A DNA stretch of 64,000 nucleotides from Pseudocolwellia sp048296855 (GTDB lineage: Bacteria > Pseudomonadota > Gammaproteobacteria > Enterobacterales > Alteromonadaceae), in the NCBI GenBank assembly GCA_048296855.1, contig CP182631.1; one strand, written 5' to 3'. This document shows, piece by piece, positions 52,813-62,330 of this stretch. Within the stretch, counting starts at the first letter, position 1. The number at the start of each line of letters is the position of its first letter. A model generated the notes under the pieces. It was not told where the DNA came from. It did not search any database and was given only the letters and a program-made list of their open reading frames with translations. A program made the translations under genes and the position numbers.

Positions 52813-54048
52813 ATGAGTACTAATTCACTCGCTAAAGAAAAAATTAAAATTTTATTGTTAGAAGGTGTTCACGAAAGCGCACTTGAAGAACTAAAGTCAC
52901 AAGGTTATAACAATATAGAATATTTAAAAACGTCTTTGTCGGAAGAAGATTTAATAAAAAAAATTGCTAATGTTCACTTTATTGGTATTCGTTCACGTAC
53001 TAACCTTAATGAAAAAGTACTTAGCCACGCTAAGAAACTTGTTGCTGTTGGCTGTTTTTGTATTGGTACTAACCAAGTAGATATCAAAGCAGCCCAATCA
53101 TTAGGTATCCCAGTATTTAACGCACCTTTCTCAAATACTCGTTCAGTTGCTGAATTAGTATTAGGTGAAACCTTATTATTACTTCGTGGTATTCCTGAAA
53201 AAAGTGCTAAAGCACACCGAGGTGAGTGGGATAAATCAGCTGCGGGTTCATTTGAAGCTCGTGGAAAAACACTCGGTATTATTGGTTACGGCCATATCGG
53301 TATGCAGTTAGGTGTTCTTGCTGAAACTGTTGGTATGAAAGTTAAATTTTATGATGTAGAAACTAAATTACCATTAGGTAATGCAAGCCAAACACCATCA
53401 TTACGCGCATTACTGCAAGAATGTGAAGTTATTAGCTTACACGTTCCTGAAAACCCGCAAACTAAAAACATGTTTGGTGCTGAAGAAATTGCTAACATGA
53501 AAGATGGCGCTATATTAATTAACGCATCTCGCGGTACAGTCGTTGATATAGATGCACTAGCTGACGCATTAGCAAGTAAAAAGCTATCTGGCGCTGCTAT
53601 CGATGTATTTCCTGTTGAACCTAAAGGTAATGATGAAGAGTTTGTTTCACCATTACGTGCTTTCGATAATGTTATTTTAACACCACACATTGGTGGTAGT
53701 ACAAAAGAAGCACAAGAAAATATTGGTTTAGAAGTAGCAAGTAAACTTGCTAAGTATTCTGATAATGGTTCAACTTTATCAGCAGTTAACTTCCCTGAGG
53801 TATCATTACCAAGCCATGGTGGTAAAGGTACAAGCAGGCTATTACACATACATCACAACCAACCAGGTATATTAAATAAAATTAACTTAGCATTTGCTAA
53901 ATTAAATATTAATATTGCCGCTCAATATTTACAAACAGACGATAAAATTGGTTACGTTGTTATAGATATTGAAACAGAAGATAGCGTATTAGCGCTTAAA
54001 GAATTAAAGAAAATTGAAGGTACGGTTAAAGCTAGAATTCTTCACTAA
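52813..54048 (+). CDS. serA: D-3-phosphoglycerate dehydrogenase
   Basis: First step of serine synthesis. 411 aa. NAD-binding GIIGYGHIGMQLG (about 155-167), catalytic Arg in NASRGTVVDID, Glu and His in LTPHIGGSTKEAQ, and a C-terminal ACT domain (about 340-411) for serine feedback. Follows rpiA. Terminator downstream is shared with the convergent pgpA. Confidence 0.97.
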   Translation: MSTNSLAKEKIKILLLEGVHESALEELKSQGYNNIEYLKTSLSEEDLIKKIANVHFIGIRSRTNLNEKVLSHAKKLVAVGCFCIGTNQVDIKAAQSLGIPVFNAPFSNTRSVAELVLGETLLLLRGIPEKSAKAHRGEWDKSAAGSFEARGKTLGIIGYGHIGMQLGVLAETVGMKVKFYDVETKLPLGNASQTPSLRALLQECEVISLHVPENPQTKNMFGAEEIANMKDGAILINASRGTVVDIDALADALASKKLSGAAIDVFPVEPKGNDEEFVSPLRAFDNVILTPHIGGSTKEAQENIGLEVASKLAKYSDNGSTLSAVNFPEVSLPSHGGKGTSRLLHIHHNQPGILNKINLAFAKLNINIAAQYLQTDDKIGYVVIDIETEDSVLALKELKKIEGTVKARILH

Positions 54049-54066
54049 AAGCAATTTATTAGATAC

Positions 54067-54098
54067 AAAAAAGGTAGACATAATGTCTACCTTTTTTA
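54067..54098. terminator. Bidirectional terminator between serA and pgpA
   Basis: GGTAGACAT / ATGTCTACC with a very short loop, A-run on the left, T-run on the right, between convergent genes. Confidence 0.92.
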
Positions 54099-54144
54099 TT
54101 GCTTATTTTTTATGGAATATTGAGGCCTATAAACCATCAATCGT

Positions 54145-54612
54145 TTAAAAGATAAAATGCATACATGCAAGTGCCATAAACCCTGCAACTACATCATCAA
54201 TCATAATACCAAAGCCGCCGTGTACGTACTTATCTAAATAAGAAATAGGCCAAGGCTTTACAATATCAAATATACGAAACAGTACAAAACCAACAAGAAT
54301 ACTTTGCCAGCTAATAGGTACTAAAAACATAGTGATTAAATAACCAGCTATCTCATCCCAAACAATAGCCCCATGATCGTGTACACCAACATCTTCAGCC
54401 GTTTTACCGCAAATATAAATACCAGCGATGCACACAACGAATACGGCCAAGAAATAAAATAAAGGCGTAAATAAAGTAAATAAAAGAAAAACAGGAATAG
54501 CAGCTAATGTACCAAATGTACCAGGAGCTTTAGGGCTTAAACCACTACCAAAACCCAATGCTAGAAAATGAATAGGATTTGATAACGTAAACTTAACCAC
54601 GGCCTTATTCAT
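54145..54612 (-). CDS. pgpA: Phosphatidylglycerophosphatase A
   Basis: 155 aa inner membrane protein removing phosphate from PGP in phospholipid synthesis. FGSGLSPKAPGTFGTLAAIP (about 21-40), and VWDEIAGYLITMFLVP, ISYLDKYVHGGFGIMIDDVVAG complete the family pattern. Follows thiL by 2 nt, as in E. coli (thiL-pgpA). Confidence 0.96.
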   Translation of the reverse strand: MNKAVVKFTLSNPIHFLALGFGSGLSPKAPGTFGTLAAIPVFLLFTLFTPLFYFLAVFVVCIAGIYICGKTAEDVGVHDHGAIVWDEIAGYLITMFLVPISWQSILVGFVLFRIFDIVKPWPISYLDKYVHGGFGIMIDDVVAGFMALACMHFIF

Positions 54613-54614
54613 AT

Positions 54615-55586
54615 TTACGGTTCAGACTTAGAAAAATGTTCAAAACCATTAACGCTCATTGTCACATTTTCACCATCTAAAACAGTTGTAATTTTTTCAG
54701 TTCCGTTTAACTGCCCAATACAAGTAGTTGGAATACCTATGTTTGCCAAAGCTGTTGCCATCCCTACTTTATTGTCTTCAGGTACAGTAAAAAGTAACTC
54801 GTAATCATCACCACCCGATAGTGCTAGTTCTATAGCTTTGTCTCTACCGAGAGTTTCACGCATTACCGTCGAGATAGGAATATTCTCTAAGTTAAGCTTA
54901 GCTCCAACTTTTGAGGCTTTACAAATATGCCCTAAATCTGAAATAAGCCCGTCAGATATATCAATTGCTGAAGTAGCGTAATCTCTTAACGCCTGTCCAG
55001 CTAAAACTCGAGGTCTAGGGTAGTCTAATTGCTCAAAAACTTTACCTTTATCAGCATCGACAAGATCAACTTTACCTTGTAGGTTTTTTATTGCTAATGC
55101 AGCATCACCCAATTCACCCGTTACGTAAAGCCAATCACCAGCTTTAGCATTTGAACGCGTGATATATTTATCTTTGGGTGTTAATCCTTGAGCGGTAACC
55201 GTAATGCTCAAAGGCCCTTGAGTAGTGTCTCCACCAATAAGCTGAACATTATAAAATTCACATAACTCAAAAATACCAGCACAAAACTCTGACAACCATT
55301 GTTCATCAACTTCAGGTAATGTTAATGCTAACGAGATCCATGTAGGCTCTGCGCCCATTGCCGCTAAATCAGATAAATTAACCGCAATAGCTTTATGGCC
55401 AATAGCTTTTGGTGATGTATTTTCAGGAAAATGAACACCAGCCACTAAAGTATCTGTAGTTACAGCAATAAGCTGATGTTCTGCCGGAGCTAACAAGGCA
55501 CAGTCATCACCAATACCTAAAATAACATCTTTGCGTTTAACTATTTGCTCTGAGAAATAATGCTTAATTAAATCAAATTCTTTCAT
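54615..55586 (-). CDS. thiL: Thiamine-monophosphate kinase
   Basis: Phosphorylates TMP to TPP. 323 aa from MKEFDLIKHYFSEQIVKRKDV. GIGDDCALLAP (about 22-32), TTDTLVAGVHF, AVNLSDLAAMGAEP and GGDTTQGPLSITVTAQG are the family motifs. An in-frame ATG at 55622 lies inside the loop region of a perfect hairpin and has no binding site, so I use the later ATG, although its own site is also poor. Downstream of nusB. Confidence 0.93.
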   Translation of the reverse strand: MKEFDLIKHYFSEQIVKRKDVILGIGDDCALLAPAEHQLIAVTTDTLVAGVHFPENTSPKAIGHKAIAVNLSDLAAMGAEPTWISLALTLPEVDEQWLSEFCAGIFELCEFYNVQLIGGDTTQGPLSITVTAQGLTPKDKYITRSNAKAGDWLYVTGELGDAALAIKNLQGKVDLVDADKGKVFEQLDYPRPRVLAGQALRDYATSAIDISDGLISDLGHICKASKVGAKLNLENIPISTVMRETLGRDKAIELALSGGDDYELLFTVPEDNKVGMATALANIGIPTTCIGQLNGTEKITTVLDGENVTMSVNGFEHFSKSEP

Positions 55587-55605
55587 AGGGGAATATTCAG
55601 TTTTG

Positions 55606-55640
55606 ATTATTTGATGTGTCACAAAAACACATCAAATAAT
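55606..55640 (-). promoter_or_regulatory. Perfect 14-bp hairpin in the nusB-thiL gap
   Basis: ATTATTTGATGTGT (55606-55619) and ACACATCAAATAAT (55627-55640), loop 7 nt. It precedes the thiL start by about 20 nt. On the minus strand it is followed by CAAAACTGAATATTC, not a T-run. Confidence 0.6.
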
Positions 55641-55692
55641 TGAGTAGGCTTAAAGTGTGTTGATTAAAACTACAGAAAGTAGACTTTACTCA

Positions 55693-56121
55693 CTAAGCTT
55701 CTTTACGGATTAGTTTAACGGCCTTATCTAAAACACCATTAACAAACTTGTGGCTGTCATCTGCTGCAAAAGATTTAGCAAGTTCAATGGCTTCATTGAT
55801 CACAACTTTGTATGGCACATCTAAACATTCCTTTAATTCAAAAATAGCCACTCTGAGAACCGCTTTTTCAACATGGTCAACATCATCTATAGGTCTATCA
55901 ACATGAGGAGCTATAAGTAAATCTAACTCGCTGGCTGATGATGTTACACCACGAAATAATTGCTGAAAAAATGGAATGTCAAAACGGCGAGCAGCGTTGT
56001 CCACTAAAAAATTAGCTTCGATATCGTTAACAGCATTTTGACTTAATTGCCAAGAATAAACAGCTTGTACGGCTAATTCTCTGGCTTTTCTTCTAGGTGA
56101 TGGCTTCACAGGTACATCCAA
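55693..56121 (-). CDS. nusB: Transcription antitermination factor NusB
   Basis: 142 aa RNA-binding helical protein of the rRNA antitermination complex, with KARELAVQAVYSWQLSQ (about 12-28) and VVINEAIELAKSFAADDSHKFVNGVLDKAV (about 104-133). Between ribH (54 nt) and thiL (106 nt) on the minus strand. Confidence 0.97.
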   Translation of the reverse strand: MDVPVKPSPRRKARELAVQAVYSWQLSQNAVNDIEANFLVDNAARRFDIPFFQQLFRGVTSSASELDLLIAPHVDRPIDDVDHVEKAVLRVAIFELKECLDVPYKVVINEAIELAKSFAADDSHKFVNGVLDKAVKLIRKEA

Positions 56122-56175
56122 ATATAAAATTAAAACTTATTATAACTAACGCAAACGAGTATAAGATTTGAAAAC

Positions 56176-56640
56176 TTATAACAACTCTAAAACATTAATC
56201 ATTTCTAAAGCACTTAAAGCTGCTTCAGCGCCTTTATTACCCACTTTGAGGCCAGCTCTATCAATAGCTTGCTCAATAGTGTCGGTAGTAATAACACCAA
56301 AGGCTACAGGAATAGTAAACTCCATTGCCACTTGCGCTAAACCTTTATTACACTCGCCAGCTACAAAATCAAAATGCGGCGTACCACCACGAATAACCGC
56401 ACCAATAGCGATAATAGCGTCGAAACCACCTTTTTGAGCAACACGCTTAGCTGCTACAGGTAACTCATACGCACCAGGAACACGAATAACTGTAATATCG
56501 CTGTCTGCAACGTTACCATGACGTTTAAGTGCATCAACTGCACCTTCTAATAAACTCTCAACAACAAAACTGTTAAAACGAGAAACAACAATGGCAACTT
56601 TTTTGCCCTTAGCATCGAAATTAGCTTCAATTACATTCAT
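56176..56640 (-). CDS. ribH: 6,7-dimethyl-8-ribityllumazine synthase
   Basis: 154 aa from MNVIEANFDAKGKKVAIVVS; the ATG at 56638-56640 has AGAGG 8-9 nt upstream, so the 25-codon upstream extension is dropped. Conserved RFNSFVVESLLEGAVDALKRHG, VPGAYELPVAAKRVA and the catalytic His in GAVIRGGTPHFDFV. Usually preceded by ribBA; here the neighbour is a divergent glycosyltransferase. Confidence 0.97.
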   Translation of the reverse strand: MNVIEANFDAKGKKVAIVVSRFNSFVVESLLEGAVDALKRHGNVADSDITVIRVPGAYELPVAAKRVAQKGGFDAIIAIGAVIRGGTPHFDFVAGECNKGLAQVAMEFTIPVAFGVITTDTIEQAIDRAGLKVGNKGAEAALSALEMINVLELL

Positions 56641-56861
56641 GGAAATAACCTCTCGGTAAAAAATTGACGCGATTCTATCAAAAAATGGAGGATTTAGGTA
56701 CTCGTTTATCCTCAAATATAAAATTAGTAGTGTTTATTATTTTAAATTCAAATACTAAATTTATTTATTCTTAAGAAACATAATTTTTTTTACTGGCGAC
56801 ACATGAAATGAAACAAGTTAAAATAAGAATAAGTTAAACTTATCACTAGATAAATAAAGCA

Positions 56862-58052
56862 ATGAAAGAAACGATAGTAATAACAAGTAATGCGTATTTT
56901 CCAAATATTGGTGGAGTAGAAAACTCCTTAAAGTATCTAGCAGAAAGTTACATCAACTTAGGGTATAACGTCATTATTGCTATTAGCGATGTTTCAAATA
57001 AAAATCATATTTTACCTCATAAAGAAATTATCGATAACGTAACTATTTACAGATATAACTCATACTCCCAAACTAAATATGCACATAAGTATTTCAAAGG
57101 AATTAGAGCATTATTCAATGCATATGCTTTACTTAAATATATCAAACAGAATAACAATGTTATATTAACAATAAGTCGTTTTCATACGACAACAGTACTC
57201 GCAAAATTATGTAAATTATCTAATGTTATTTATTTAGTTCCTGGCGTAGTAATTAATCAAAATAACAATAAAAACTTAATAAGCAATACTGGTTTAGCAA
57301 AAATAAAATTAAACATATCAAAAATATTACACCATAACATTCAAAAAATGGCTTTAAAGTATTCCGATCAAGTTATAGTCTTTAGTGAGAACATGTCTAC
57401 TCAAATATCACAAATAATTCCCTCACTGAAACATATACCTATTGTAAAACCTGGAGTAGATCCAGAGCGATTCATTCCTGTTCAAAACAAAATATCACTA
57501 AAAGAAAAGTTTAGTATTCCTACAGATAAAATAATATTACTAACAGTAGGGCGATTTGTTAAAGCAAAAGGGTTTGAAATGGTTATAGATGCATTACTTA
57601 ACTTACCAAAATGCCATCTTGTGATGGTAGGAGATGGTGAAAACTACACATCAATCAAGCAACAAATAACAAATAATAAATTAGAAGATAAAATCACGTT
57701 AACGGGTCCGCAAAGCGATACCGCACCATACTACCAGTTGGCGGATATATTTGTAATGTCTTCTACTTATGAACCTCTTGGACAAACCATCCTTGAAGCT
57801 CTATCTACTGGTTTACCTATAGTAGCCTTTAAAGGATCAAAAATTACTACCGCGACACAAGAGCTATTAAGTGAAAAAGAAGCTCTTTATACTGATTCTG
57901 TAAACGAAGCAGGAATTACAAAATGTATAAGGTTATTAATCGATGAACCATCCTTAAGGAATTCAATGTCAAATAATAGTCGTAGGATAGCAATTGATAG
58001 ATTTTCTTGGAATAAATTAGGTGCTCAAATTTTAAAGTATAAGAAAAAATGA
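56862..58052 (+). CDS. Glycosyltransferase family 4
   Basis: 396 aa GT-B fold retaining transferase. N-terminal NAYFPNIGGVENSLKYLAESY, C-terminal donor-binding TVGRFVKAKGFEMVIDALL, VMVGDGE and the E(x7)E motif in TYEPLGQTILEALSTGLPIV. The sugar specificity is unknown. First gene of a plus-strand set; overlaps the next gene by 4 nt (ATGA). Confidence 0.88.
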   Translation: MKETIVITSNAYFPNIGGVENSLKYLAESYINLGYNVIIAISDVSNKNHILPHKEIIDNVTIYRYNSYSQTKYAHKYFKGIRALFNAYALLKYIKQNNNVILTISRFHTTTVLAKLCKLSNVIYLVPGVVINQNNNKNLISNTGLAKIKLNISKILHHNIQKMALKYSDQVIVFSENMSTQISQIIPSLKHIPIVKPGVDPERFIPVQNKISLKEKFSIPTDKIILLTVGRFVKAKGFEMVIDALLNLPKCHLVMVGDGENYTSIKQQITNNKLEDKITLTGPQSDTAPYYQLADIFVMSSTYEPLGQTILEALSTGLPIVAFKGSKITTATQELLSEKEALYTDSVNEAGITKCIRLLIDEPSLRNSMSNNSRRIAIDRFSWNKLGAQILKYKKK

Positions 58053-59290
58053 GTTTTATCATACCTAAAAAAATCCCGTTATTTTCACTGTTTTTTTTCC
58101 TTGTTATTATCTTACTACCTGTTGTAGATAACTTAACGGGAGCGCTTTTTAAACTAAAAATAACGTCTGAAAATACTATAGGCTCCCCTTCACAAATAGC
58201 TAGATTTATTTTATTTGCTCTTGTAATCTTGATGTTAGATAGAGCAAAATTTCGTTCTTCACTTAAAATCATTATCTACGCAATGTGTTATCTTTTTTTA
58301 ACTGAAGTATTCATTGCATGCTTCCATATGAACTTAAAAGCGTTTATCTCTGGCATTATTTTCTCTATAAAAATTCTATTTTCACTGAGTTGTTATTATT
58401 ATGTGGCTAATTGGATTAATTACGATAGAACACGGACAATTTACGTAATAAAGCAACTAATAAATTACGGCACCATCGTTTCATTATTGGTATTAACTGC
58501 ATACTTTTCTGGCTTTCATATTTCAAATTACCAAATAGGTATAGCAACAAGAGGATTATTTATATCAGGGAACGGGTTGGGTGTAGTTTTGGGTGTAAGT
58601 ACTATATTACTTATATGCTTTAATGATAAAATAACACTAAGAAAATTTTTTCATATAGTGCTTTTAATTATAACTACAGCATTATTAGGTACAAAAGCTA
58701 GCCTAGTATTTTTATTAATAGCCTTAATATTATTAGCATACAAATTATCTAAGCAATCACCAATAATATCAGCAGTGGCCATTACTATATTAGCTATTTA
58801 TTTATTACCTACACTTATCAGCGTAGTTAGCAGTGTATTTGAGAATATAATATTCAAATTTAATAGTATAGATAACAAAATGCACTTTATAGCAAGTTCC
58901 AGAGATACATTTATTCGGGATGCCTTTACAGAGCTTAACACAAATGGCCTTTATTCATTTAGAGTGTTATTTGGAGGAGGAGCATACTACGCTTATACTG
59001 ACTTCAGCTCCGGAGCATTATTATTACGAAAAACTTTAGAAAACGATTTATTTGAACTATTTTTCTCATACGGTATTATTACTGTCTTAATTTACGTATC
59101 TGTTTATTTTTTCGCGCTTAAAAAGAGTTTGCATAAGAAGGAGTTTGCAATAGCACTCACAATGAGTTTAGCTTTCTTTCATTCGATCACCGTTGGGCAT
59201 GTATTGTTTAATGGTACATCAGCCATAACTTATGTTTTATGCCTTGCGATAGCGACAAAAGGTTCTAAAGTAAATAACCATGACTTCTAA
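58049..59290 (+). CDS. Polysaccharide polymerase/O-antigen ligase-like membrane protein (Wzy-like)
   Basis: 413 aa, about 10-12 membrane segments with a large periplasmic loop near 250-345 (FEN-IIFKFNSIDNKMHFIASSRDTF and LFGGGAYYAYTDF). The topology and location among glycosyltransferases match Wzy or WaaL. Sequence alone does not separate the two. It overlaps its neighbours by 4 and 11 nt, indicating translational coupling. Confidence 0.7.
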   Translation: MSFIIPKKIPLFSLFFFLVIILLPVVDNLTGALFKLKITSENTIGSPSQIARFILFALVILMLDRAKFRSSLKIIIYAMCYLFLTEVFIACFHMNLKAFISGIIFSIKILFSLSCYYYVANWINYDRTRTIYVIKQLINYGTIVSLLVLTAYFSGFHISNYQIGIATRGLFISGNGLGVVLGVSTILLICFNDKITLRKFFHIVLLIITTALLGTKASLVFLLIALILLAYKLSKQSPIISAVAITILAIYLLPTLISVVSSVFENIIFKFNSIDNKMHFIASSRDTFIRDAFTELNTNGLYSFRVLFGGGAYYAYTDFSSGALLLRKTLENDLFELFFSYGIITVLIYVSVYFFALKKSLHKKEFAIALTMSLAFFHSITVGHVLFNGTSAITYVLCLAIATKGSKVNNHDF

Positions 59291-60194
59291 ATTAAGCGCT
59301 GTAATTCCCCTTTTTAATAAATCACAATATATAAAAAGAGCAATAGAGTCTATTTTAAATCAAAATCACCCCGTTGATGAAATAATTATTGTGGATGATG
59401 GCTCAACTGATAATAGTGTAGAAATAGTTAACTCAATTAAAAGTAATAAATTAAAAATAATTTCACAGAAAAACCAAGGCGTATCTTCTGCTAGAAATAA
59501 TGGAATAAAAAATGCTTCAAATGAATACGTATTATTAATTGATGCTGATGATATTTGGTTACCACATTTCACTACAGAAATCATCAAATTGATAAAAGCC
59601 TATCCAACAGCAGGAATGTTTGCTACTGCTTATTCATTTATAAAATTCAAAAAAATCACACCCGCAAACTTACGTTTTGTTCCTAAAGATTCGGGCCTCA
59701 TTCAAAACTACTTTTTATCTTGTATAAAAGCTGATCTTCCTGTTACGGCATCATCAGTTGCGATAAAAAAAGAAGCATTCTATCAAGTTGGAGGTTTTAT
59801 CCAAGGTATGGCTATGGGAGAAGATCAATTATTATGGTCGCGAATTGCATACAAATACCCTATTGCGTTTAGCAATACTATTAGTGTTTACTATGATATT
59901 TCTATTGCAAATAGTGCATGTAAAACACATATTATAACAAGCTTAGCCCCCCATATTTCATACTGGACTGAAGACTTAAAGAATGAAGAAGTACCTAATA
60001 ACTTCCGTAATAGCTTAAAGCAGTTATTGCACTTTAGCGCTTTATATTGCGTTAAAAACAACTTAAAAGTAAACAATAAGAAACAAGCTAGAAAAATTCT
60101 CTTTAATGAACCAACATTACTTAAAGACAGTTACTGGTTTATTAGTATATTTCTTACATTTTTACCATATTTTATTATTAAAAGAATATTTTAA
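59280..60194 (+). CDS. Glycosyltransferase family 2
   Basis: 304 aa GT-A enzyme: KLSAVIPLFNKSQYIKRAIESIL near the N-terminus, VDDGSTDNSVEIV, and the DxD-type LIDADDIW (about 83-90). C-terminal hydrophobic tail (about 285-304). Adds a sugar from a nucleotide donor to a lipid-linked glycan. Coupled to the next gene by a 1-nt overlap. Confidence 0.88.
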   Translation: MTSKLSAVIPLFNKSQYIKRAIESILNQNHPVDEIIIVDDGSTDNSVEIVNSIKSNKLKIISQKNQGVSSARNNGIKNASNEYVLLIDADDIWLPHFTTEIIKLIKAYPTAGMFATAYSFIKFKKITPANLRFVPKDSGLIQNYFLSCIKADLPVTASSVAIKKEAFYQVGGFIQGMAMGEDQLLWSRIAYKYPIAFSNTISVYYDISIANSACKTHIITSLAPHISYWTEDLKNEEVPNNFRNSLKQLLHFSALYCVKNNLKVNNKKQARKILFNEPTLLKDSYWFISIFLTFLPYFIIKRIF

Positions 60195-60916
60195 TGCACC
60201 CTTTATTAGCCATTGTAAAAAAAACTCCAAACATTCAAAGAGAATTACTTAAAAGTATTCATAACAAAGATTACTCTTGTAAAGCAATTTCATTTATTAA
60301 CCCATTTTCCTATCAATTGTTAAGGAATAAAAAAGACTCATATAAAAATATTGACCACTATCACAGCGATGCAATAATCTCTAGCTGGGTATTTAAAAAA
60401 TTACTCAATCAAGATACTCCAAGAGTCAGTTTTGACTACGGTTCTTTTGCCAAATATTTTTTTGAAACAGCAGAAGAAAACCAATTAAAGATTTTTATTT
60501 TAGGAAGTAAAGAAAGTGAATTAAAAGGCGCTATAACACAATTTAAAAAATATTATCCTAAGTTAAATATTTGTGGATATCATAATGGTTATTTTGATGA
60601 CGACAATAAAATATTAGAATATATAAAATTAAGCAAAGCCAACTATGTTATTTGTGGTCTTGGTACACCTAAACAAGATGAATTTGCACAATTAATAAAA
60701 CAAAGTTTACCCCTACAAATAAAACAAATATATACTTGCGGAGGCTTTCTGCACCAAAGTAAAAATAAAGTAAACTACTACCCAAGAGTTATTAATAAAT
60801 ACAATTTACGTTGGTTATACCGTATGTTTAAAGAACCTAAAGTAGCAAAAAGGCTGGCAACTCAATACCCTATGTTTTGTTTTTTTGTTTTATTCGACCA
60901 TTTAAAAAAACAATAA
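60194..60916 (+). CDS. WecG/TagA/CpsF family (GT26) glycosyltransferase
   Basis: 240 aa. DAIISSWVFKKLL, IFILGSKESELKGAITQFKKYYP, ICGLGTPKQDEFAQLIKQ and YYPRVINKYNLRWLYRMFKEPKV match the WecG/TagA family, which transfers ManNAc-type or uronic residues to undecaprenyl-linked GlcNAc. Usually the second sugar transferase of an enterobacterial common antigen-like or exopolysaccharide pathway. Ends the plus-strand set. Confidence 0.88.
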   Translation: MHPLLAIVKKTPNIQRELLKSIHNKDYSCKAISFINPFSYQLLRNKKDSYKNIDHYHSDAIISSWVFKKLLNQDTPRVSFDYGSFAKYFFETAEENQLKIFILGSKESELKGAITQFKKYYPKLNICGYHNGYFDDDNKILEYIKLSKANYVICGLGTPKQDEFAQLIKQSLPLQIKQIYTCGGFLHQSKNKVNYYPRVINKYNLRWLYRMFKEPKVAKRLATQYPMFCFFVLFDHLKKQ

Positions 60917-61261
60917 GTTCAATTTTGATATTCTCAATTTATTAAATATTATTCAAGGGTACATAAAAGCCACTAAAGATCATTAAAAGAGTTACCTCTA
61001 ATACCAACTGTGAATATGATCTTTGATCAGCGTATTTTAATCTCTACATACTCACAAGTTTGTTTTATCAGCCCTAGACTTTCAGCCCACATTACCAATA
61101 AATAAACGATAGCAATACTTCGTTACCCAAATAAAATGGTAATTATTTTATATTTGATATGCATACCATTACAATATTCCACACCTATATAATAAACATA
61201 ACTACTAGCCGAAAGCTATACAGTTTAAAGTCTAAGGGGTAAACCAATTCCTTCAAACGAA
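60917..61261. other. Convergent gap between the WecG-type gene and wzz
   Basis: About 345 bases without a gene. Two inverted repeats: AAAGATCAT / ATGATCTTT (60975-60983, 61016-61024) and AATGGTA / TACCATT (61135-61141, 61164-61170). Either could help end transcription, but neither has a T-run. Confidence 0.45.
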
Positions 61262-62185
61262 TCAATTAGATTTTAAAAGATATCTTATAGAAAAAAATAT
61301 AAAGCAGAGAATACCGCCTATAAAACCGCCCAAAACAGTAATCAAAGCACGTTTAGGAGAAGACTTTTCTTCTGGAAAAATAGCAGGATCAATAACTTTA
61401 AAAATGTATTCGTTGCGTGCCTTTGCTAAAGTTAACGATTTTATTTGCTCTTCGATAAGAGAATAATAAACGTTACGAATACCTGCGTTTCTTTCTAACT
61501 CCAATTGATGCTGCAAAAAAGCAATTTGTTTTTCCCCTCTACTTAAATCATCTTGGCGTAGTTCATTGTTTAAAGTTTTAATTAGCTTAGACAGCAATAA
61601 TTGAGCATCATTGGGATTAAGTGACGTAAAACTAATTTTAGTGACTCTATTAGTTGTATCCATATCAACAGTCAAAGACGACTTTACAAGTTCATGGATT
61701 TCTAGATCAGTTGGATAGTAGCTAATAGGCTTATCTGCGCGCTGTAACCACACACCGTTTTCTTTGTCATACTTATCTTCATAATAAACATACTTATCTG
61801 TGGTAATATCCCACTTTTTTACAGCAAATAACTTTACCTCAAGTTTATTAAACTTAACAAAATCAACTAAAAATCTACGTGATTTTAATATTTGTAATGC
61901 TACAAGCTTATTTTTTTTTGAGTTACCTACATTAATACCAGCTAAGCTTGCTAGCCCCCCAAGTTGGCCGGACATACCATCCAATCCACTGGTCTCGTCA
62001 TCTGCTTCTGTTAATAAAATTTCTGATGTATATTGGTTTGGTAAGTCGATTGATATGTAAGCAAAAACACCTGCTACAACAAAACCAATAACTAAAAACC
62101 ATTTCCATTTTGATACTAGATAAGCAATAAGTCTACCCAAATCAAATAAATTACTCTCGTGTTCTGAAATATTGTTCATCAACAA
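61262..62185 (-). CDS. wzz: Polysaccharide chain-length determinant (Wzz/PCP family)
   Basis: 307 aa inner membrane protein with one N-terminal helix (about 30-48) and one C-terminal helix (about 283-303), and a periplasmic coiled-coil middle (about 200-260). The PxxP-type region SSPKRALITVLGG before the second helix is typical. It controls the length of polymer made by Wzy. Sits downstream of the flippase on the minus strand. Confidence 0.85.
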   Translation of the reverse strand: MLMNNISEHESNLFDLGRLIAYLVSKWKWFLVIGFVVAGVFAYISIDLPNQYTSEILLTEADDETSGLDGMSGQLGGLASLAGINVGNSKKNKLVALQILKSRRFLVDFVKFNKLEVKLFAVKKWDITTDKYVYYEDKYDKENGVWLQRADKPISYYPTDLEIHELVKSSLTVDMDTTNRVTKISFTSLNPNDAQLLLSKLIKTLNNELRQDDLSRGEKQIAFLQHQLELERNAGIRNVYYSLIEEQIKSLTLAKARNEYIFKVIDPAIFPEEKSSPKRALITVLGGFIGGILCFIFFSIRYLLKSN

Positions 62186-62330
62186 CCTTTGTTATCTAAC
62201 GTTTAACTTTAGTGAATATATTATCTTTCATTAACTTACTCTATTCTACGTTACTCTGATAAAAATAATTATAAAATTAACGTAATATTACTTTTTCTGT
62301 AATTCATTTTAAAAATAGAAAAATATAGCT

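Noticed and set aside
56641..56861. JUMPstart/ops element before the polysaccharide locus
   Set aside because: No GGCGGTAGC-type sequence is present in the gap.
58049..59290. Calling this gene waaL rather than wzy
   Set aside because: Sequence and topology do not discriminate; context with wzx and wzz favours a polymerase, so left as Wzy-like.
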